A stretch of DNA of 19,783 nt from UBA4658 sp002405485 (GTDB lineage: Bacteria > Planctomycetota > Phycisphaerae > Phycisphaerales > UBA1924). The stretch spans positions 1 to 19,783 of the forward strand of contig DAISGC010000072.1 in NCBI GenBank assembly GCA_036823255.1. Direction: 5' to 3'. Within the stretch, counting starts at the first letter, position 1, and each line of letters starts with the position of its first letter. This document shows, one piece after another, positions 14,561-19,783 of the stretch. Made by a program: the position numbers and the translations under genes. The notes under the pieces are model-generated. The model was not told where the DNA came from, did not search any database, and saw nothing but the letters and a program-made list of their open reading frames with translations.

Positions 14561-15337
14561 ATGATCCAACTGGGCGTGAACATTGATCACGTGGCGTCGG
14601 TGCGGAACGCGCGGTATCGAGGGCCCGGCGTGGGCGACGGCGAACCCGATCCGGTGCGCGCCGCGCACGAGGCGGAGCTGGGCGGGGCCGACGGGATCAC
14701 CGTGCACCTGCGAGAGGATCGGCGGCACATTCAGGATCGCGACCTGGAACTGCTCGGTCGGCTGGCGAAGGTGAAGCTCAACCTGGAGATGGCGGCGACG
14801 GAGGAGATGATCGGCATCGCGATCCGGAGCAAGCCGCACACCGCGATGCTCGTTCCCGAGGGCCGGCAGGAGGTGACGACCGAGGGCGGCCTGGACGTCC
14901 GCGGCAACCTGGCGAAGCTGTCGGGCGACGTGAAGCGGCTGAAGGACGCGGGACTGATCGTGTCGGCGTTCATCGACCCGGATCGTGCGCAGGTGGATGC
15001 GTGCGTGAAGGCGGGGTTTGACGTGTGCGAGGTGCACACCGGTCCGTACGCGCACGCGTTTGCGACGTGCGGCGGAGACTTCCGGCGCAAGCCCTTGGCG
15101 GCGGAGCTGGACAAGGTGCGATCGGCGGGGGAGCACGTGCGCGCAAGCGGCCTGCGCTTCAACGCGGGGCACGCGCTGAACTACCACAACGTCACGCCGA
15201 TCGCGGGGCTGATGGGCGTGAGCGAGCTGCACATCGGGCACGCGATCGTGAGCCGGGCGATCTACGTGGGCCTGCGCGAGGCCGTGCGGGAGATGAAGGC
15301 GCTCATGACCGGGGCGGCGGTGCGCCGGCGCGAGTAG
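14561..15337 (+). CDS. pdxJ: Pyridoxine 5'-phosphate synthase
   Basis: PdxJ condenses 1-deoxy-xylulose 5-phosphate with 3-amino-2-oxopropyl phosphate, the ring-closing step of the DXP-dependent vitamin B6 route. The 258 residues align throughout with the family: LGVNIDHVASVRNAR at 4-18, GADGITVHLREDRRHI at 42-57 with His49, KLNLEMAATEEM at 72-83 with Glu76, LVPEGRQEVTTEGGLD at 97-112, EVHTGPYA at 157-164, FNAGHALNYHN at 200-210 with His204, and SELHIGHAIVSRAI near the end. The loop at 19-30 is a few residues longer than in E. coli. ATG 14561 coincides with the start of homology and with the TATCCT hexamer five bases upstream. It heads an operon with a DinB-like and a GNAT gene. Confidence 0.97.
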   Translation: MIQLGVNIDHVASVRNARYRGPGVGDGEPDPVRAAHEAELGGADGITVHLREDRRHIQDRDLELLGRLAKVKLNLEMAATEEMIGIAIRSKPHTAMLVPEGRQEVTTEGGLDVRGNLAKLSGDVKRLKDAGLIVSAFIDPDRAQVDACVKAGFDVCEVHTGPYAHAFATCGGDFRRKPLAAELDKVRSAGEHVRASGLRFNAGHALNYHNVTPIAGLMGVSELHIGHAIVSRAIYVGLREAVREMKALMTGAAVRRRE

Positions 15338-15367
15338 CCGCGCGGCCAGACGGACAGGAGCACACCC

Positions 15368-15880
15368 ATGGATCGGTCGTTGCACGAACAGTTGGCGGCG
15401 CTTCTTGGCTATGAGACGCGGTGCACGCCGCTGGTCGTCGCCAAGCTGCGCGAAGGGGAGACGCGCGTCCGCGAGAGCGGGCTGGCCTCGCTTGCGGCCC
15501 CTCTGGAGCGCGCGATGGCGATCTTCGCGCACATGCAGGCGGCAAAGCAGCTCTGGCTGAGCCGCGTGAGCACCCTCACCGGATTCCCCGACGGCGGCGT
15601 GTTCCCGAACTGGGACCTTGACCGGAGCGAACGCATCGCCATCGAGATGGACGAACTGTGGACGCGGTGGCTTGGCGGGCTCGGACACGATGAGCTGCAC
15701 TCGATCGTGCGGTACACATCGACCGAGAATGTGACATACGAGTCCACGCGGGGCGAGATCCTCACCCACGTGGTGAATCACTCGTCATACCACCGGGGCC
15801 AGATCGCCGGCCTGCTTGCGCAAACCGGCACCAAGCCCGCGTCGACGGACTACATCACGCTCACGCGGAGGCGGGTCTGA
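15368..15880 (+). CDS. DinB-like four-helix metal-binding protein
   Basis: A protein of 170 residues. The putative metal ligands of the DinB/YfiT fold are present: His55 in FAHMQAAKQLWL, and His138 and His142 in the C-terminal HVVNHSSYHRGQIAGLL, where NHSSYHRGQI is the family hallmark. Members bind a divalent metal and are either thiol transferases (bacillithiol- or mycothiol-dependent) or of unknown role; which applies here is not readable. The name DinB comes from a Bacillus DNA-damage gene and is unrelated to polymerase IV. AGGAG (15356-15360) lies 7 bases before ATG 15368. It follows pdxJ by 30 bases and precedes the GNAT gene by 3, so the three are probably co-transcribed. Confidence 0.88.
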   Translation: MDRSLHEQLAALLGYETRCTPLVVAKLREGETRVRESGLASLAAPLERAMAIFAHMQAAKQLWLSRVSTLTGFPDGGVFPNWDLDRSERIAIEMDELWTRWLGGLGHDELHSIVRYTSTENVTYESTRGEILTHVVNHSSYHRGQIAGLLAQTGTKPASTDYITLTRRRV

Positions 15881-15883
15881 AGC

Positions 15884-16471
15884 ATGGGCAGAGTCGAGCC
15901 GGTCTCCTTCGAGAGTCGATCCGGAAGGCGGTTGGTGCTGCGCACTTGCGAGCCGGAGGATGCGGCCACGCTCGTCGAGGTGACGCGGGACTCGGATCGG
16001 ACGGCGATGGAGTTCGGGGTGACGCTGCCGGCGGAGCGGGATCTGTCGATCGAGCGGCGGGCGGAGCTCATCCGGGAGCATCTTGCTGAGCCGGATTGGC
16101 TCGCCCTGGGCGCGTTCGAGCCCGGGAGCCAGGGTGCGGCGGCCGGGGCGATCCACTTCGCGACGCTGAAGTATCAGCGGCTTCGGCACGCCGGGACGAT
16201 CGGCATCTCGGTGTGCTCATCGTGCCGAGACGAAGGAATCGGACGCGCGCTGATCGCGGTCGTGATCGGCTGGGCGCGTGCGCATCCGACGATCGAGCGC
16301 GTGGGGCTCAACGTGTTCGCAACCAACGCGCGGGCGATTCATCTGTACAGATCGCTCGGGTTCATCGACCAGTACGTGCAGCGGGGGTTTGTCAAGATGG
16401 GCCCGGGGGAGTATGTCGATGACATCCGGATGGAGCTTTGGGTGAAGGACCGGTCGAACCCGACCGCATGA
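15884..16471 (+). CDS. GNAT-family N-acetyltransferase
   Basis: A protein of 195 residues. The acetyl-CoA-binding motif is GISVCSSCRDEGIGRALIAVVIGWA at 107-131, with the R-x-x-G-x-G core at Arg115, Gly118 and Gly120. GLNVFATNARAIHLYRSLGF (141-160) is the usual C-terminal part. The N-terminus (RLVLRTCEPEDAATLVEV) is the standard beta1-alpha1. A YVQRGFVKMGPGEYVDDIRMEL tail is typical of the RimJ/RimL-like branch. The acceptor (protein N-terminus, amino acid or antibiotic) cannot be inferred. ATG 15884 lies 3 bases after the previous stop; GGAGG about 12 bases upstream is far for an SD. It is convergent with the binding-protein gene across 28 bases. Confidence 0.9.
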   Translation: MGRVEPVSFESRSGRRLVLRTCEPEDAATLVEVTRDSDRTAMEFGVTLPAERDLSIERRAELIREHLAEPDWLALGAFEPGSQGAAAGAIHFATLKYQRLRHAGTIGISVCSSCRDEGIGRALIAVVIGWARAHPTIERVGLNVFATNARAIHLYRSLGFIDQYVQRGFVKMGPGEYVDDIRMELWVKDRSNPTA

Positions 16472-16499
16472 CGGGACGTGCGACTCGTGCGGGCCGATC

Positions 16500-17603
16500 T
16501 CACGCGCCAAGCTCGCGCTCGCAGAGCGCGATCGCGGGTTCGACGTGGTCGGCGATTCGGGCCATCGCGATCGACTGCGGGGGAAGGTCGCTCGGGTACC
16601 ACCCGCCGAGCTCGCGCCGCAGATCGGGATCGACCGGCAGATTGCGCGAGGGCGTCAGCGCCAGGGCTCGCTGGGCGTCGGCGGAGAGCAGATAGTCCAC
16701 GAGCGCGTGCGCGGCGTCGCCGGCGGGATTCCCGGCGATCCGCGCGACGGTGTTCGGAATGAGCACAAGGGTCGGCTCTGGGGGCGGGCGCTCGAAGCTG
16801 AGCTCGATGGGCCAGCCCTGCGCCTGACCTGCGAAGACGTCGTCGCTGTCGGTCAGCCCGATGTGCAGCTCGCCCGTGGCCACGGCCCGCGCCACCGCGG
16901 CGTTGCCATCCAGCAGGCGGACGTTGGCGGAGCGCAGGCCTCTGAGCCAGGCGACGAAGGCGGCCTCGCCACGGGTGGCGAGGGCCGCGGCCATGTGCCC
17001 GCGGGTCGTGCCGAACTGCGGCCGGGCGATCCCGACGCGACCGGCGAAGCGCGGATGGAGCAGATCATCGAGCGTGCGCGGCGCGTCTGCTTCGGGGACG
17101 ATGCGGGTGTTTCGAACAAAGACCCGGGCCCGATCGCCGAAGGCGTACCACAGTGGCGTGGCGGAGTCGTCCTTGAGCACCGCGGGCCAGCCGCCCGGGA
17201 GTGAGGCCTCGGCGGCCGAGCTGCGATAGGGGGCGAACACGCCCGCGCGGGCAAGGCGGATGGTGCCCAGCGGCTCGCTGGACCACCAGACATCGGCTCT
17301 CGGGCGGGACTTCTCGGCGAGCAGGCGATTCACGAGTCCGGTGGTCTTGGTGGCTTCGGTGTCAAAGACCGGATCGACCTGCACGCCGACGCGCTCTTGA
17401 AAACGCCCGATGATCTGGATGGCGTACTCGGCGTCCGCGGAGCAGTAGAGCACCAGCCGCGCGGGTTTGGCGGAGCGCGTGCAGGCGGAGAGTGGTGCGA
17501 GAATCGGGGCGGCGAGTGCGAGCGCGCCTGAGGCGCAGAACACGCGACGCGAGACCACCCGGGGGGCGGCCACATTCGAAGGGGCCGATGGATCGGCGGT
17601 CAC
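16500..17603 (-). CDS. Tat-type lipoprotein, ABC-transporter-like solute-binding protein
   Basis: A protein of 367 residues. The N-terminus has a twin-arginine motif, SRRVF at 18-22, then a hydrophobic stretch and a lipobox ending L-S-A-Cys41, so export by Tat and lipidation are both plausible. The mature chain follows the FbpA/FutA class of periplasmic binding proteins: LVLYCSADAEYAIQIIGRFQ at 50-69, ADVWWSSEP (103-111), WYAFGDRARVFVRNT (152-166) and FVAWLRGL (216-223). The Tyr-Tyr pair that holds iron in FbpA would be expected around 251-255, where this protein has TDSDD, so an iron(III) label is unsafe. GTG 17603 overlaps the previous stop as GTGA. No permease or ATPase gene lies in the window. 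Ligand unknown. Confidence 0.85.
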   Translation of the reverse strand: MTADPSAPSNVAAPRVVSRRVFCASGALALAAPILAPLSACTRSAKPARLVLYCSADAEYAIQIIGRFQERVGVQVDPVFDTEATKTTGLVNRLLAEKSRPRADVWWSSEPLGTIRLARAGVFAPYRSSAAEASLPGGWPAVLKDDSATPLWYAFGDRARVFVRNTRIVPEADAPRTLDDLLHPRFAGRVGIARPQFGTTRGHMAAALATRGEAAFVAWLRGLRSANVRLLDGNAAVARAVATGELHIGLTDSDDVFAGQAQGWPIELSFERPPPEPTLVLIPNTVARIAGNPAGDAAHALVDYLLSADAQRALALTPSRNLPVDPDLRRELGGWYPSDLPPQSIAMARIADHVEPAIALCERELGA

Positions 17604-19411
17604 TTTCCGGCGTCCTGGGCTGGCTGTGCAGGCTTGGCGGGAGCGGCGGGCTTGGCGTCCTTGGCATCCTTGGCCGGCTTGCCGCCGGACTTGAGCGTGC
17701 CGAAGTAGTTCTTGATCGCCTCGTGGTACTCGCGCGGGATGGTGTTGTTCTCGATGGCCTCGGTGGCGTTCTGCTCGGCCTGCTCGATGGCGCGGACGAT
17801 CTCAGCGCGGCTCTCGCCGCGGATGCTGTCACCCTCGACGAGTCGCCGGCTGACGATGGGGCCTTCGCCCATCTTGCCGATGGACTTGCGGGTTTCGGTG
17901 TCGAACGAGGACTTTTCGGACTGTGCGCTTCCGCCCTGTCCGAGGCCCGAGCCCCCGCGGCCTCCCTGGCCCATGTTCTGGCTCCAGCCCTCGGACCAGG
18001 TGGAGTTTCCCTCGCCCTGGCCCTGGCCGGCCATGCCATCGCCGGGCTCCTGACCTTCGCCAGCGCTCTCGCCGGGTTGGTCGCCGCCGTTCTCGCACTG
18101 ACCGAGCTGGCCCATCTGGTTCTCGCACTCGCTCATGGCGGCCTCGGCGAGCTGCATCTCCTGGTTGAGCTGCTCCATCTGGCTCATCTGATCGGACATC
18201 TGCGAGGCGGCCTGGTTCATGGCCTGCTGGTCGCCGCTCTGGGCGGCCTCGGCCATCTGCGAGGCAGCCTGGCTGAGCGCGTCCATCGCGGATTGACTGG
18301 CGGCGGAGGACTGGGCCATCTCCTGGAGCTGCTGCTTCTGCTCCTGGGTCAGGTTCTGGGCCTGTTCCATGGCCTGCTGCAGGGCGGCCGGGTCGCCGGC
18401 CTTGGACGGATCGATGCCCGCCTCCTTCAGGGCCTTCTCGAGCGCCTCCTTGTTCTTGGCGAGCTCTTCGAGCTGCTTGGCCATGGAGTCGAGCTGCTCG
18501 GAGAGCTGCTGCTTCTGCTCGTCGCTAAGCGCCCCGGAGCCCATCTGCTCCCTGAGCTTCTCGACCTCCTCCTTGGCCTGCTGGAAGTTGCCCTTGGCCA
18601 TGGCCTTGGAGAGCTCGCTCGCCTGGCCCGGCGGAGTGCGAAGCTGTTTGAGCTTGTTCTTGACGGCGTCGAGCTTCTGGCCCTTCTCGCCCTCGCGGAG
18701 CTGCTCGAGACGATCCTTGAGACTCGTCAGATTCTTGATCGCCTCGCGGCGCACATCCTCGGGCGTGCGCGGCGCGATCGGCTCGGGTTTCGGCGCCTCG
18801 ACGGCGTCCTTGTCCAAACCGAGCTTCTCCACCATGTCCTCGACCTTCTTGGTCGCCTGGATCACCTCGGCCTTGGCCTCCACGATCTGGGCCTGGCGCG
18901 TCTCCTCGGCGAGCTTGCGGGCGTTCCAGCCCAGCACATCCAGCCGCGGCAGCGCCATCCAGAGCACCGCCAGCGCGAGCGCCAGCGTCAGCGGCACGGG
19001 CCAGAAGCGCGGAGCCGCGATAGGCACCGCCTGGCTGACGTTCACTCCTCGCGCCGTCCGAGTTGCCTGCTCGATCGCGGCGCGGGCCCAGGGGTCATCC
19101 TGCATGGGCGCGACGCTCAGCGCTGTCGAGAGCGACTCCTTCAGATTCGCCCCCTCGTCAACGCGCCGGGCCACGGCATCCTTGCTCGGACGAGCCACGA
19201 TCGACCAGACCAGCCCGCCCAGCAGCGCCGCGCCCGCGGCGGAATACACGATCTCGCGCCAGGGCAGCGTCAGTCCAAAGACCTGCTGCACGATGCGCGT
19301 GAGCATGGCCAGAGCGAGGAGCGCGGCGGCCATGAACACCACGCCGCGGATGAAGTTCGCCAGACCCAGACGCCAGGAAGCCGCCGAAATGACGCGTTGA
19401 ATCTCGTGCAT
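17600..19411 (-). CDS. Large coiled-coil membrane protein (DUF4175-like), Gln/Glu/Met-rich
   Basis: A protein of 603 residues. There are two close membrane segments (about 22-45 and 52-72), a loop with RRVDEGANLKESLSTAL (82-98), and a third segment at about 137-155. Charged coiled coil then runs from about 163 to 430, increasingly rich in Gln, Met and Ala (QLSEQLDSMAKQLEELAKNK; QAASQMAEAAQSGDQQAMNQ). A Gly/Gln-rich low-complexity part covers 440-495. The conserved-looking end is KSIGKMGEGPIVSRRLVEGD (509-528) and NTIPREYHEAIKNYFGTLK (556-574), then a Lys/Ala/Pro tail. The layout resembles DUF4175-like proteins of Planctomycetes, whose role is not established. ATG 19411 is chosen for its GGGAGGG (19425..19419) SD; a longer frame to 19768 looks non-coding. 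The stop overlaps the binding-protein start. Confidence 0.85.
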   Translation of the reverse strand: MHEIQRVISAASWRLGLANFIRGVVFMAAALLALAMLTRIVQQVFGLTLPWREIVYSAAGAALLGGLVWSIVARPSKDAVARRVDEGANLKESLSTALSVAPMQDDPWARAAIEQATRTARGVNVSQAVPIAAPRFWPVPLTLALALAVLWMALPRLDVLGWNARKLAEETRQAQIVEAKAEVIQATKKVEDMVEKLGLDKDAVEAPKPEPIAPRTPEDVRREAIKNLTSLKDRLEQLREGEKGQKLDAVKNKLKQLRTPPGQASELSKAMAKGNFQQAKEEVEKLREQMGSGALSDEQKQQLSEQLDSMAKQLEELAKNKEALEKALKEAGIDPSKAGDPAALQQAMEQAQNLTQEQKQQLQEMAQSSAASQSAMDALSQAASQMAEAAQSGDQQAMNQAASQMSDQMSQMEQLNQEMQLAEAAMSECENQMGQLGQCENGGDQPGESAGEGQEPGDGMAGQGQGEGNSTWSEGWSQNMGQGGRGGSGLGQGGSAQSEKSSFDTETRKSIGKMGEGPIVSRRLVEGDSIRGESRAEIVRAIEQAEQNATEAIENNTIPREYHEAIKNYFGTLKSGGKPAKDAKDAKPAAPAKPAQPAQDAGK

Positions 19412-19418
19412 TGTTCGG

Positions 19419-19425
19419 CCCTCCC
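19419..19425 (-). promoter_or_regulatory. Shine-Dalgarno GGGAGGG deciding the start of the coiled-coil protein
   Basis: GGGAGGG on the minus strand lies 7 bases before ATG 19411 and separates the real start from upstream in-frame codons that have no SD and no protein-like sequence. Confidence 0.65.
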
Positions 19426-19651
19426 GATCGGCCGCCCGGCATCCAGCCCCGCTCAAACCGGTCGTTCGAGGACGCATCAGGGTCCGCGAACCCGGGGTGA
19501 TACCAGTGTATTCGGAGGTCAGACGCAGCCCGTTCGGAAAAATCTGCCGGAATCTGTTTGGCACGGGACTCCGGCCCCCGACCATCGCCAGAGCTCGCCC
19601 GGCCAAGAGCACGCCAGGCGGCCTGGACGAGTTCGTGGTCGCCATGGGTAC

Positions 19652-19677
19652 GGGCTGGGGTGGGGGGTGGGGATGGG
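19652..19677 (+). other. G-quadruplex-type G-run cluster
   Basis: Five G runs of 3, 4, 6, 4 and 3 bases are separated by 1-2 bases on the plus strand (19652-19654, 19657-19660, 19662-19667, 19669-19672, 19675-19677). This meets the usual G3+N1-7 pattern for an intramolecular quadruplex. It lies about 240 bases upstream of the coiled-coil gene, on the strand opposite its message. Confidence 0.5.
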
Positions 19678-19764
19678 AGCCCCGCGGCACCTGCAGGACC
19701 TCGTGCTGCGGGCGCGACGGCACGTCGGGGCGGAGTAGGCGTCGCGTCGCGACGTCGCGCGGGG

Positions 19765-19783
19765 TCAAGGCGTGAAGGTGACG
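19765..19783 (-). CDS. Possible C-terminal end of a further minus-strand gene
   Basis: Read on the minus strand from the window edge, one frame gives V-T-F-T-P followed by TGA (19767..19765). A beta-rich C-terminus of this kind is plausible, and the following 350 bases look intergenic, but five codons are not enough to identify a gene. Confidence 0.15.

Larger units (their letters stand above)
19412..19783. other. Intergenic region upstream of the coiled-coil gene
   Basis: These 372 bases hold no gene I can support apart from a possible gene tail at the very end. They should contain the promoter of the coiled-coil gene. TACACT (19510..19505) on the minus strand is a possible -10, but no matching -35 is seen. 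A G-run cluster lies at 19652-19677. Open frames across the region have biased composition and no domain features. Confidence 0.5.

Noticed and set aside
17492..19738. A 748-codon plus-strand open frame opposite the coiled-coil gene, Leu/His/Gly-rich
   Set aside because: It is the antisense of Gln/Glu/Lys/Leu heptads in a GC-rich gene, which yields Leu-rich stop-free sequence. It has no SD, no domain features, and the opposite strand has an SD-led start and membrane/coiled-coil architecture.
1..19783. Searched by eye for tRNA and rRNA genes, CRISPR arrays, transposases, phage genes and defence islands
   Set aside because: None was recognised; the gene content is housekeeping, envelope and regulatory. 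Short RNA genes without protein context could be missed by eye.

Overview
The window is high-GC bacterial chromosome, read here as a planctomycete and most likely of the Phycisphaerae type. The grounds are a membrane protein with the CGYDLRGL...CPEC zinc ribbon common in that group, a secreted protein of a style frequent there, a long coiled-coil membrane protein resembling planctomycete DUF4175-like proteins, and a paired 'GGCACAGGCG' palindrome. This assignment rests on recalled family distributions, not a search. The gene content is mostly housekeeping and envelope functions. No phage, transposase, CRISPR array, rRNA or tRNA gene was seen.

Layout: a partial secreted protein (minus) sits behind a long structured leader. 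hisS (plus) converges on a lipoprotein gene and a zinc-ribbon membrane gene (both minus), with a two-palindrome repeat filling the gap between the convergent ends. Next come ubiX and a six-helix zinc-ribbon membrane protein (plus), pyrE (minus), two tandem secreted helical proteins that look like distant paralogues (plus), an Rrf2-family regulator downstream of a P1B-4-type metal-efflux ATPase (both minus), and a plus-strand regulatory cassette of PAS-LuxR regulator, ECF sigma factor and membrane anti-sigma factor. A GT-B glycosyltransferase (minus) is divergent from a pdxJ - DinB-like - GNAT operon (plus). The window closes with a minus-strand pair: a 603-residue Gln/Glu/Met-rich coiled-coil membrane protein overlapping by four bases a Tat-type lipoprotein binding protein.

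Themes: tRNA charging and cofactor/nucleotide synthesis (hisS, ubiX, pyrE, pdxJ) are interleaved with envelope proteins. Several first-in-unit genes carry a TANNNT -10-like hexamer 5-6 bases before the ATG and no Shine-Dalgarno sequence, which suggests leaderless transcripts. Most operon-internal genes and several others have clear SD sequences. The points most worth following are this start-signal dichotomy, the Rrf2 protein with an IscR-like ligand register lacking the central Cys, the orphan binding protein coupled to the coiled-coil protein, and the paired palindromes.
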